From NCBI GenBank assembly GCA_043767025.1, contig JAYUHK010000164.1, positions 1 to 27,680 of the forward strand: DNA of 27,680 bases, given 5' to 3'. The translations under genes and the position numbers were made by a program. Below the pieces are notes generated by a model. It ran no database searches and was not told the DNA's origin. It saw nothing but the letters and a program-made list of their open reading frames with translations. Below are positions 1 through 8,204 of the stretch, one piece after another; the stretch's first letter is position 1, and each line of letters starts with the position of its first letter. The DNA is from JAYUHK01 sp043767025 (GTDB taxonomy: Bacteria; Bacteroidota; Bacteroidia; Chitinophagales; Saprospiraceae).

Positions 1-1
1 A

Positions 2-1010
2 ACAAAAACAAATCTTTCCGCAGGAAATAATACGGTGACTGTCACCGATGCGAATGGTTGTAGCAAAACGGCAAGCGCAGTTATCAGCGAGCCAACCGCT
101 ATCGTATTAAGTTTTGAGATAACAAGTCCAAAATGTAACGGTGGTACGGACGGCGGTGCAAAAGTAAGCGTAAGTGGCGGTACAGCACCTTACACTTACG
201 CATGGAGCAATGGACAGATAATTTTCACAGCATTCAACTTGGCGGCAGGGACTTATACCGTGACTGTAACCGATGCAAATGGTTGTACCAAAATTGGTTC
301 TGTGACTATAACTAATCCACCGCTTTTGGTGGTATCAACTTCTAAAACTGACATTTCTTGCGGTAACTCTAACGATGGAAAGGCATCGGCGGTAGTTTCA
401 GGAGGAACTCCAGCTTACACTTACAAGTGGAGCAACAACGCTACGACTGCAAGTATTAACAATCTTTCCGCAGGAACATATACCGTGACGGTGACTGATG
501 CAAATGGTTGTCAGAAGACAAGCTCTGTGACTATTTCAGCACCTATACTTTTAAGTGTTACTTTTACAACATTTAATCCTGCTTGTAACGGTACAAATAC
601 AGGGTCAATCACAGCTAATCCGAGCGGTGGCACAGCACCATATTTTTACAAATGGAGCTATAATAACCTTGTTACTCAAACTATTAACAACGTTCCAGCA
701 GGTTCTTATTCGGTAACGATTACAGACTCAAAAGGCTGTACGGTAGTCGGTCAGACTTCTTTGACGCAACCTAATTCTATTGTTTGCAACGCAAAAGTTG
801 GCTCTAACTACAACGGTTTGGACGTGAGTGCTATCGGCGCAAGCGACGGAATAGCAACAGTAACCGTAACTGGTGGAACACCGAGTTACACTTTCCTTTG
901 GAGTACAGGAGCTACAATACCTACTATTACTGGACTCGCACCGGGCGTATATTCGGTGACGGTAACAGATGCGGCAGGTTGCACTTGTATATCTACGCTA
1001 ACGGTCAAAA
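2..1010 (+). repeat. Tandem SprB-type coding repeats, about 225 bp period
   Basis: Five copies (the first partial) of a 75-81 codon unit lie in frame within the surface protein gene. The best-conserved block encodes LSAGTYTVTVTDANGC. Copies ending near 63, 288 and 513 are very similar in DNA as well as in protein, while the last two have diverged. Such near-identical units can recombine, so copy number may vary between strains, and short-read assembly here should be treated with care. Confidence 0.85.
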
Positions 1011-2890
1011 ATCCTTCAAAAGTTGGAAATTTTGTTTTCAGCGATAACAATGCCAACGGTATTCAAGACGCAGGCGAGCAAGGTATCGAAGGAGTAAAAG
1101 TTACTTTGACGGGTATTTCGAGCAGCGGCGCACCGATTATGCAAATGGTATTCACTGACGCTTCTGGAATGTATATGTTTTTGGTGCCAGCTGGAACTTA
1201 CCAAGTTACTTTTGCTACGCCAAATAATACGCAACCATCGCCAGCCAATGTTGGCACTGACGATACGAAAGATAGCGATGCGGGTACAGGCGGAACTACC
1301 AATCCAATCACCGTCAATCCGGGCGAATACAACCAAAGTGTAGATGCTGGTTTTGTGCCGGGCATCAACATCGGAAATTTTGTTTGGTTTGATGTGAATA
1401 GAAACGGAATCCAAGATGCCAACGAAGTAGGTGCAAATGGAATCCTCGTAAAATTAGTTCAAAAAGGTGCGGACGGAATCTATGGAACTGCCGATGACAT
1501 CGTTGTAGCTACGCAAGTAACTCGCGACAACAACGGTACGAAAGGCTACTATTTGTTTGAAAATGTAGCTCCGGGCAAGTATTCTATTATGTTCAGCAAC
1601 TTGCCGAATGGCTACGAATTTACGTCGGCAAACCAGTCAAGCAACAACCAAATAGACAGTGACGTAAATACTACAACAGGTATGACGGCAGAAATTATGG
1701 TAATGTTGGGGCAAGGAAGTAATTTGAGCTACGATGCGGGCATTCGTACCATCTGCGATAACGTCCTTTCGGGCGGTACAGTTGGTTACAACGAAAATAT
1801 CTGTGGCACAGGCGGAACTGCATCGCCGATGGTGAATTTAGTTTCTCCAACAGGCGGAAGCGGTATCATAGAATACCAATGGTTGAGTTCTACAATCGGA
1901 CCTAATTACTTTCCGGGAAGCCCAGATTGGAATATGATAGTCGGAGCGACATCAGCAAGTTATTCTCCGGGTGTTTTGACTCAAACCACTTACTACATTC
2001 GCTGTTCAAGACGCGGTGGCTGCAGCGATTATCCAGGTGAATCGAATATTGTATCAAAAATAATCGTTCCGTTCCCTTTTATTTCAATCGAAACTGCGCC
2101 GGGCGCAAATGTTTGTGCCAATGCTGCAACTAATTGGGCGGCAGCCATTTCGGGTGCAAATGCGAGTTACAGTTGGAATTTTGGAACAAACGCAACGCCT
2201 ACCACCGCTAACACGAGAGTTGTAAATGGTGTAATTTTCGGAGGCGTTGGCACGAGAACCGTAGTTTTGACGATTACGATAAACGGCTGTTCGGTTTCAC
2301 AAAACGTGACTATCAACGTCACAAATTGCGGACCAGCTCGAGTAGAAATCATCAATACGAAAGCAACAGCTATCAACAACGATAAAATTGAAGTGCAATG
2401 GCAAACAGAAACGCCTACTGACAGAAACGTAATGTTCCAGATAGAACGCTCTTTGGACAACCATGATTTCACAATTATTGGCACGCTCGACGCAGTGGCT
2501 TTCGGAAATCCGCCGTATAAATTTACAGACACTAAACCAGCTTTGGGCTGGAATTACTACCGAATCCGCCACTTCGATGCCTTTGCCAACCAAGTCGTTT
2601 CGCAGGTTGCAAAAGCTCGGATAAATGCCATAGACAATGCGGATATAGAAGTGTATCCAAACCCAGCGACGGACAAAATTACCGTGCAGTTGCTGTACCA
2701 AAATATTACAAACGAGAATATTCAAGTGCAAGTAATTGATGTTTGGGGGCAGATTCTACAAGAACACAAGCTGTCAGCCAACCAAAATAAGCACGAAATT
2801 GATTTGGAAAGCTATCCGCGCGGAATTTACTTCGTAAAAGTAAACTACAACGGTTATCGTTACGCAGTGAAAAAAGTTATCAAGCAATAA
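2..2890 (+). CDS. SprB-repeat surface protein with T9SS sorting domain (5' truncated by window edge)
   Basis: The frame is already open at the left edge, and the first residues match the end of a repeat unit, so the true start lies upstream. About 962 C-terminal residues are visible. Domains in order: SprB-type repeats ending in VTVTDANGC or a variant, with successive copies 75, 75, 76 and 81 codons apart (GTG/GTA codons at 35, 260, 485, 713 and 956); two SdrD/Cna-B-like domains (nt about 1020-1360 and 1365-1740) with the GNFVxxDxNxNGIQDAxE motif; a cysteine-containing Ig-like stretch; a PKD-like domain (about 2090-2320); an FN3-like domain (about 2340-2620); and a type A T9SS sorting domain from about 2640, with VYPNPATDKI and a GIYFVKV strand near the end. 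By family the protein is exported across the outer membrane and surface-anchored or released. An adhesin or gliding-type role is inferred. Confidence 0.9.
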   Translation, partial: TKTNLSAGNNTVTVTDANGCSKTASAVISEPTAIVLSFEITSPKCNGGTDGGAKVSVSGGTAPYTYAWSNGQIIFTAFNLAAGTYTVTVTDANGCTKIGSVTITNPPLLVVSTSKTDISCGNSNDGKASAVVSGGTPAYTYKWSNNATTASINNLSAGTYTVTVTDANGCQKTSSVTISAPILLSVTFTTFNPACNGTNTGSITANPSGGTAPYFYKWSYNNLVTQTINNVPAGSYSVTITDSKGCTVVGQTSLTQPNSIVCNAKVGSNYNGLDVSAIGASDGIATVTVTGGTPSYTFLWSTGATIPTITGLAPGVYSVTVTDAAGCTCISTLTVKNPSKVGNFVFSDNNANGIQDAGEQGIEGVKVTLTGISSSGAPIMQMVFTDASGMYMFLVPAGTYQVTFATPNNTQPSPANVGTDDTKDSDAGTGGTTNPITVNPGEYNQSVDAGFVPGINIGNFVWFDVNRNGIQDANEVGANGILVKLVQKGADGIYGTADDIVVATQVTRDNNGTKGYYLFENVAPGKYSIMFSNLPNGYEFTSANQSSNNQIDSDVNTTTGMTAEIMVMLGQGSNLSYDAGIRTICDNVLSGGTVGYNENICGTGGTASPMVNLVSPTGGSGIIEYQWLSSTIGPNYFPGSPDWNMIVGATSASYSPGVLTQTTYYIRCSRRGGCSDYPGESNIVSKIIVPFPFISIETAPGANVCANAATNWAAAISGANASYSWNFGTNATPTTANTRVVNGVIFGGVGTRTVVLTITINGCSVSQNVTINVTNCGPARVEIINTKATAINNDKIEVQWQTETPTDRNVMFQIERSLDNHDFTIIGTLDAVAFGNPPYKFTDTKPALGWNYYRIRHFDAFANQVVSQVAKARINAIDNADIEVYPNPATDKITVQLLYQNITNENIQVQVIDVWGQILQEHKLSANQNKHEIDLESYPRGIYFVKVNYNGYRYAVKKVIKQ

Positions 2891-2918
2891 AAGTCGAAAA
2901 GACTAAAATTATCCTATC

Positions 2919-2963
2919 AAAAAATAGCTGCAAGTCTGAAAAGATTTGTGGCTATTTTTTTTT
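2919..2963 (+). terminator. Rho-independent terminator after the SprB-repeat gene
   Basis: A perfect 10-bp stem (2919-2928 with 2951-2960) can extend inward through wobble and Watson-Crick pairs to about 15 bp, closing a loop of about 12 nt. It ends in a run of nine T (2955-2963). It starts 28 bp after the stop codon. Confidence 0.85.
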
Positions 2964-3045
2964 GAAAATAAATGCAGTCAGTTTTATAAAATAGACGTAT
3001 TTTCGTTTTGGGAATTTAGAAAAAGTACCAAACTCAATTTACAAA

Positions 3046-5139
3046 ATGAAAAAATTCTTACTTACAACTGGCTTCATGCTAATTTTTTTTAATTTTTTGC
3101 TGTCACAAGTGTTAGAAAAACCAGCAGGAGCAGATGACGCTACCGAAGAAATTATTGAGAATACAATGCAAAACATTGGTGGCGAAGGCGAATTTGACCA
3201 AAATACAGCTTTTGAAAACCTTGATAATATCAGAAAAAATCCTCTGAATCTCAATAAAATTAATTTAGAAGGATTGCAAAGTTTGGGCTTATTGACCGAT
3301 TTGCAGGCGGCGAATATCATCAGCTACCGCGAAAAAACAGGACAATTTTTTAGCATTTACGAACTCCAAGCCATTAATGGTCTGGATTTGGACGCTGTAC
3401 GAAAAATACTTCCTTATGTGGAAGTCAGCGACAAATTAGACGACTATCACATTTCGATTTTAAAAATGCTTCGAGAAGGAAAGAACGAGCTTTTTCTTCG
3501 ATGGAGCAGAATTATTGAAGCTCAAAAAGGTTTTCTTCCAGTAGCTAATCCATTGACTACCAGATATTTAGGCGATGCTAATCGCTTTTATGTGCGCTAT
3601 CGAAAGAGTTACGAAAATCACTTTTCAGTTGGCTTGACAGCTGAAAAGGATCCGGGCGAAGAATTTTTTAAAGGCTCTAACAAACAAGGATTTGATTATT
3701 ATTCTGCGCACGTTTGCCTCAATAACTACAATGCTACCATAAAAACTTTGGCAGTAGGCGACTATGTAGCCAACTTGGGGCAGGGATTGATTATTTTTCA
3801 GGGATTTGCTCCCAATAAATCAGCTTTTGTGACAGCCATAAAACGCTCCGCAAGACCTATCAAACAATACACCGCGCTCAACGAAAATACTTTTTTTAGA
3901 GGTGCGGCTGCTACTTTGGGTTTGTCCAAAAACTTTGATTTGGTCGTTTTTGCCTCCTCCCGAAAAAAAGATGCGAATTTAATAGTTCCAAGAGATTCGA
4001 CATATCGTTTTGAAGGTTTTACCGCTTTTCAGACATCGGGTTTGCATAGGACACAAGCAGAAATTGCCGATAAAAACAGTGTCACAGAAAACGCAATCGG
4101 AGGAAGTCTTAAATTCAAATCGGATAGGGGAGCAATAGCCCTCAACGGCTTGTATTTGAAGTACAGCCAACCCTTCAATCGGACGATTCAGCCTTTCAAC
4201 CAATTTTTATTTTCAGGAGATAACTTGCTGAATGTCAGCACTGATTACTCTTATATTTATAAAAATTTATACATATTTGGCGAAACTGCAATGAGTGGTA
4301 ACGGAGCTGTCGGGACCATCAACGGCTTGCTGATCAATTTGGATAGAACCATTGATTTTGCTTTTCTGCACCGCAACATACCACGAAATTTTCAGACCGT
4401 TTTTGGCAATGCTTTTACAGAAAATACGCTCCCCAACAACGAGCAAGGAACTTATTTTGGGATAGAAATATCGCCGACAAATTCTTGGAAGTTGAGTGGA
4501 TATTTTGATATTTGGAAGAACCCTTGGCTCACTTTTTCGACCGACGCGCCTTCGGGCGGCTATGAATATTTAGCCAAAATCACATACCTAAAAAAGCGAA
4601 AATGGGACGCTTCAGTGCTGCTTCGATACAAGTCAAAAGATGCTAATTTTTCAGATAATATTTCAAAAACAGCCAGTATTGTGACAAATAGCCGAACCCA
4701 ACTGCGGTTTCATCTCAATAATAAAATCACGAAACAAATAGAGCTTCGCAGTAGATTGGAATTGGTGAAATTTGAACAATCCAACAACAGTAATATCACA
4801 AACAATGGTTTTTTGTTGTATCAAGATATTTTATACAAGCCAATAAATTTTCCACTTTCGCTGACTGCTCGATTCGCCATTTTTGATACAAAAGACTACA
4901 ATTCAAGGATTTATGCTTACGAAAATGACATACTTTATAGTTTTTCAGTTCCGCCGTATTTCAATCGCGGCACTCGATATTATGTGAATTTACGTTACAA
5001 TGGCGTGAGGCATTTGACGATGGAGCTGCACTACGGGCTGACTTATTTTGCTAATAAAACGACTTTTGGAAGTGGTTTAGATGAAATAAATAAACCTCAA
5101 CGCAGCGAAATAAAAGCACAAATAAGATATTCCTTTTGA
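3046..5139 (+). CDS. Helix-hairpin-helix protein with predicted outer-membrane barrel
   Basis: 697 residues. Residues 1-20 form a signal peptide (MKKF, then a hydrophobic core ending LLSQ). Residues about 64-126 hold two helix-hairpin-helix motifs of the ComEA type (LNLNKINLEGLQSLGLL, IISYREKTGQF, LQAINGLDLDAV). The rest is rich in alternating aromatic and polar strands and ends in IRYSF, a terminal aromatic typical of outer-membrane beta-barrels. This fits a Bacteroidota family usually annotated only as 'helix-hairpin-helix domain-containing protein'. HhH motifs normally bind DNA non-specifically, so an envelope DNA-contact role is possible but unproven. The stop codon overlaps the start of the downstream amidase gene by one base, implying translational coupling. 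Confidence 0.8.
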   Translation: MKKFLLTTGFMLIFFNFLLSQVLEKPAGADDATEEIIENTMQNIGGEGEFDQNTAFENLDNIRKNPLNLNKINLEGLQSLGLLTDLQAANIISYREKTGQFFSIYELQAINGLDLDAVRKILPYVEVSDKLDDYHISILKMLREGKNELFLRWSRIIEAQKGFLPVANPLTTRYLGDANRFYVRYRKSYENHFSVGLTAEKDPGEEFFKGSNKQGFDYYSAHVCLNNYNATIKTLAVGDYVANLGQGLIIFQGFAPNKSAFVTAIKRSARPIKQYTALNENTFFRGAAATLGLSKNFDLVVFASSRKKDANLIVPRDSTYRFEGFTAFQTSGLHRTQAEIADKNSVTENAIGGSLKFKSDRGAIALNGLYLKYSQPFNRTIQPFNQFLFSGDNLLNVSTDYSYIYKNLYIFGETAMSGNGAVGTINGLLINLDRTIDFAFLHRNIPRNFQTVFGNAFTENTLPNNEQGTYFGIEISPTNSWKLSGYFDIWKNPWLTFSTDAPSGGYEYLAKITYLKKRKWDASVLLRYKSKDANFSDNISKTASIVTNSRTQLRFHLNNKITKQIELRSRLELVKFEQSNNSNITNNGFLLYQDILYKPINFPLSLTARFAIFDTKDYNSRIYAYENDILYSFSVPPYFNRGTRYYVNLRYNGVRHLTMELHYGLTYFANKTTFGSGLDEINKPQRSEIKAQIRYSF

Positions 5140-6335
5140 TGAAAGTTCTAAAAAAATTGCTTCTACCTGCTCGACTGACTTTATTAGTAATGCTACCAAT
5201 TTTAGTCACAAATTATGGATTTTCTAAAAATACTTATTTAGAAGTCACCACAAAAAACGGCGAATCATTGGAGCTAATTCTCAAAAAATACGGACTTTCA
5301 AAAAATGTTAAGTCCAAAAAAGAATTTTATATCCTGAATAAATTAGAGCCAACCCAAAAAATAGTTGCGGGAAAAACGTATAAATTGCCCGTAAGCGTAG
5401 AAAAATGGGACGGCAAATCTATCCGAAGTTCCCTCCAAATTTCGGATTGGCAAACCGCCCTGAATATCCAAAAATACAATGAATTTTTAGAAAAAAGTAA
5501 GTTGTCACCAAACTTTAAGGTCAGCAAAAAACTGTTTATTCCTTTCTATGAGAAGATAAATTTAATTCAAAATATTTCTAAAAGTGACAACAGAATTTTT
5601 CCTATTTTTGGAAAAAATTTTCAATTTGTACCGCTAAAAGACAACACTTTAAATGGCAAAATTTTTTATGTTGATGCAGGACACGGCGGACCAGACCCGG
5701 GAGCTATGGCGCGACTTTACGGTCACACGCTTTGCGAAGACGAGTATGCCTACGATGTTGCTATCCGATTGCTTCGCTTATTGATTGAAAAAGGCGCAAC
5801 CGCTTACATGATTACGAGAGATGAAAATGACGGAATTAGAGATGAAAAATATCTAAAAAGTGACAGAGATGAATTGTGTTGGGAAAATAAAAAAATCCCA
5901 TTAGACCAAAAAGAACGGCTTTTTCAACGCTCTGACGCAATCAATAGTTTGTACGAAAAATATAAAAAATTAGGTGTGTCGGAGCAAAAATTAGTGGTTA
6001 TCCACATTGATTCTCGGAACGAAAAAAAGCAAACTGATGTCTTTTTTTATCACCTTGCAGGAAAAAAAAAGGACAAAGAGTTGGCGGAGAATATGCAAAA
6101 AACATTTCAAAAAAACTATAAAAAAAACCGTAGAGGCTGGTACAAAGGCAATGTTTCAGAACGAAATTTACACATGCTACGTGAAACTAAAACAACTTCT
6201 GTCTATATCGAATTGGGAAATATAAAAAATCCGTTTGACCAAAAACGAATTTTAGAAAGTAACAATCGACAAGTCCTTGCCAACTGGATGTTGGAGGGAC
6301 TAACTTTGCCTGAAAGAAAAATCGGAAAAAATTAG
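5139..6335 (+). CDS. N-acetylmuramoyl-L-alanine amidase (Amidase_3) with LysM-like N-terminus
   Basis: 398 residues from the ATG at 5139. A TTG three bases upstream is also in frame, but the ATG in the TGATG overlap is the better start. Residues 1-28 form a basic, hydrophobic export signal. Residues about 33-85 resemble a LysM unit (GESLELILKKYGLSK, then AGKTYKLPV). From about 172 on is the Amidase_3 fold, with zinc ligands H182 (DAGHGG), E202 (EDEYAYD) and H289 (VVIHIDS) and catalytic E358 (VYIELGN), all present. Family role: hydrolysis of the bond between N-acetylmuramic acid and L-alanine in periplasmic peptidoglycan, for daughter-cell separation or wall remodelling. Coupling to the HhH barrel gene suggests the two act in the same envelope process (inference). 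Confidence 0.9.
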   Translation: MKVLKKLLLPARLTLLVMLPILVTNYGFSKNTYLEVTTKNGESLELILKKYGLSKNVKSKKEFYILNKLEPTQKIVAGKTYKLPVSVEKWDGKSIRSSLQISDWQTALNIQKYNEFLEKSKLSPNFKVSKKLFIPFYEKINLIQNISKSDNRIFPIFGKNFQFVPLKDNTLNGKIFYVDAGHGGPDPGAMARLYGHTLCEDEYAYDVAIRLLRLLIEKGATAYMITRDENDGIRDEKYLKSDRDELCWENKKIPLDQKERLFQRSDAINSLYEKYKKLGVSEQKLVVIHIDSRNEKKQTDVFFYHLAGKKKDKELAENMQKTFQKNYKKNRRGWYKGNVSERNLHMLRETKTTSVYIELGNIKNPFDQKRILESNNRQVLANWMLEGLTLPERKIGKN

Positions 6336-6344
6336 TCACGATTT

Positions 6345-7238
6345 TTATGTTTTCTTTGATTTCGGGTGCGCCAACTCATATACTTTTTTAAGTTTTTCGA
6401 CAGAATTGTGACTGTATATTTGTGTTGCCGCAAGGCTCGAATGTCCAAGTAATTCTTTAACTGCATTCAAATCTGCTCCGTTGTCTGTCAAGTGTGTAGC
6501 AAACGAATGTCGGAGCGTGTGAGGACTTTTTTTGTCGGAGGTAGAAACCAATGACAAATATTTACGGACTAAATTATAAACTAATTTGTCATACATCACT
6601 TCGCCTTTATTGGTCAAAAATAAATATTGTGACATTGAATTTGGAAATTTTTCGGAACGTTTTTTAAAATATTTATCTAAAATTGTGACCAAATATGGAG
6701 CGATGGGTACTATTCTTTCCTTCTTACCCTTTCCTAATATTTTAAAATATTTTCCGTATGTGGAGTAATTTATCAGCTCTAATTGTATCAATTCCGAGCG
6801 TCGCATACCTGTGGCATACAGTACTTCTAAAATTACCCTGTCACGAAAACCACTAAAATCGTCGGAAAAATTTTCTTCTAAAAACAATAAATCCAACCTT
6901 TGTTCGGGAATAAATTCGGGGAGTGACTTTCCCATTTTAGGCAATACGAGTTTGGTGCATGGATTCTCGGCAAGTTCGCCTCTCAAATGTAGAAATTTGA
7001 AGTATGCTTTGAGGGCAGATATTTTTCGGCGTATGCTTCGTGGCTCGATTTTGTGAATCTGCATCAATTCTACTACCCAAGACCGGATATGAAAATGCCT
7101 TACCTCTTGGAAAGAGGCAAGGCAATATTTTTCAAAACAAAATTCCCAAAACTGGGAAATGTCGTTTTTGTAGGCAATTATTGTATGCGCAGAACTGCGT
7201 TTTTCAAATTGAAGATATTTTATAAAAAACTCTAACAT
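6345..7238 (-). CDS. xerC: Tyrosine recombinase, XerC/XerD type
   Basis: 297 residues, the normal Xer length. The N-terminal SAM-like core-binding domain spans about 1-90. The catalytic domain has R146 (ATGMRRSEL), the GKGKKER lysine turn, H240 and R243 (SPHTLRHSF), H266 (LGHSS) and nucleophile Y275 (QIYSH). All catalytic residues are present. The gene follows rpsU on the same strand with a 51-bp gap. The rpsU-xerC pairing is common in Bacteroidota and supports a housekeeping dimer-resolution role at dif rather than a mobile integrase. No attachment site or cargo is seen. The choice of XerC over XerD rests on this context only. Confidence 0.85.
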   Translation of the reverse strand: MLEFFIKYLQFEKRSSAHTIIAYKNDISQFWEFCFEKYCLASFQEVRHFHIRSWVVELMQIHKIEPRSIRRKISALKAYFKFLHLRGELAENPCTKLVLPKMGKSLPEFIPEQRLDLLFLEENFSDDFSGFRDRVILEVLYATGMRRSELIQLELINYSTYGKYFKILGKGKKERIVPIAPYLVTILDKYFKKRSEKFPNSMSQYLFLTNKGEVMYDKLVYNLVRKYLSLVSTSDKKSPHTLRHSFATHLTDNGADLNAVKELLGHSSLAATQIYSHNSVEKLKKVYELAHPKSKKT

Positions 7239-7289
7239 AGTTGAAAAAACTACTGAAATAAAAGCAAACCCAAAAATTTTTCAGGACTA

Positions 7290-7490
7290 TTAATCCTCAA
7301 TCGTGTGCGGTCCATAAGTTTCTAACTTATAAACAGCTTTCAAAACCTCTGTTCTGCGAACAATAGATGGTTTTACGAAGTGCTTGCGACCACGAAGTTG
7401 CTTGAGCGTACCCGCTTTTTCAAATTTTCTTTTGTACTTTTTGAGCGCACGGTCAATCGTATCGCTGTCTCTCACGTCAATTATAAGCAT
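7290..7490 (-). CDS. rpsU: 30S ribosomal protein S21
   Basis: 66 residues, basic, and the full length for Bacteroidota S21. The N-terminal part contains DSDTIDRALKKYKRKFEKAG, followed by the basic LRGRKHFVKPS segment and a tail related to other Bacteroidota S21 proteins. It assembles into the small ribosomal subunit near the anti-Shine-Dalgarno region of 16S rRNA. The gene leads the rpsU-xerC unit, with tandem TAnnTTTG promoter elements upstream. Confidence 0.93.
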   Translation of the reverse strand: MLIIDVRDSDTIDRALKKYKRKFEKAGTLKQLRGRKHFVKPSIVRRTEVLKAVYKLETYGPHTIED

Positions 7491-7547
7491 TGAAGCAGTA
7501 TTTTAATTGAATTAATGAATAAAATGTAGTTTTTTCTCTAACGGCTG

Positions 7548-7563
7548 CAAAGATACAAATGTA
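7548..7563 (-). promoter_or_regulatory. Tandem Bacteroidota -7 elements for rpsU-xerC
   Basis: On the minus strand the sequence TACATTTGTATCTTTG contains two abutting perfect matches to TAnnTTTG, the -7 element of the Bacteroidota housekeeping sigma factor. They lie about 60-70 bp before the rpsU start. No clear TTG-type -33 element sits at the usual 19-21 nt spacing, so this is a likely but not complete promoter. Confidence 0.5.
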
Positions 7564-7585
7564 ATATTGAAATAAAAAATATTTT

Positions 7586-8185
7586 TTACTTTTTTTCTCG
7601 AATTTCTTGCCAAGTCTTGTAAAGAACGTCTTGCGAGGGTTTATTTTCGGGAATTTCTCGCAATGGTTCGCACGGTTTTAGTGATTCGTAACATTCTTTT
7701 GGCAGTCGCTGGTAAAGTTCCGTACCTTTTGTCTTCCACGACAGCATTTCGTCTGTCACAGTTTTGATGATTTTTGCAGGATTCCCGACCATCAAACTTC
7801 GTGCAGGAATTTTTTCGTCCGCCTTTACGAAGGAAAGCGCGCCGATGACGCTTTCGTCACCGATTTCGACACGGTCCATAATTACTGCGTTCATTCCTAT
7901 CAGCACGTTTTTTCCGATAGTTGCCCCGTGAATGATCGCTCCGTGACCGATGTGCGCACCTGATTTTAACAAAACTGTAACATTTGGAAACTGATGAATT
8001 GTACAATTTTCTTGCACATTACAGCCGTCTTCAATAACTATTCCGCCCCAGTCGCCTCTGATGGCTGCGCCCGGTCCGATATAGACGTTTCGCCCAATCG
8101 TCACGTTGCCTGTCACGACTGCCTGCGGGTGGACAAAAGACGATTCGTGTACGACTGGAATAAAGCCTTTAAACTCGTAAAACAT
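7586..8185 (-). CDS. paaY: PaaY-like hexapeptide-repeat (gamma carbonic anhydrase fold) protein
   Basis: 199 residues. It is a left-handed beta-helix of hexapeptide repeats (VTIGRNVYIGPGAAIRGDWG, then GHGAIIHGATIGKNVLIGMNAVI), with the three metal-binding histidine positions H64, H81 and H86. Length and the C-terminal block (MLSWKTKGTELYQRL, EPLREI) match PaaY/CaiE proteins better than the shorter gamma carbonic anhydrases. PaaY in phenylacetate catabolism is a thioesterase that clears dead-end CoA intermediates, but no other paa gene is nearby, so the substrate is unknown. It is last in a minus-strand series, 19 bp after the PLP enzyme. Confidence 0.75.
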   Translation of the reverse strand: MFYEFKGFIPVVHESSFVHPQAVVTGNVTIGRNVYIGPGAAIRGDWGGIVIEDGCNVQENCTIHQFPNVTVLLKSGAHIGHGAIIHGATIGKNVLIGMNAVIMDRVEIGDESVIGALSFVKADEKIPARSLMVGNPAKIIKTVTDEMLSWKTKGTELYQRLPKECYESLKPCEPLREIPENKPSQDVLYKTWQEIREKK

Positions 8186-8204
8186 TTTTATAACTAATTG
8201 ATAA

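Noticed and set aside
35..37. GTG at 35 as the start of the SprB-repeat gene
   Set aside because: The frame is open to the left edge and the residues before it continue the repeat consensus, so the gene begins outside the window.
5136..5138. TTG as start of the amidase gene
   Set aside because: The adjacent ATG at 5139, overlapping the upstream TGA, is the standard coupled start.
6345..7238. Integrase of a mobile element
   Set aside because: The rpsU neighbour, normal Xer length, and absence of attachment repeats or cargo genes favour a housekeeping Xer recombinase.
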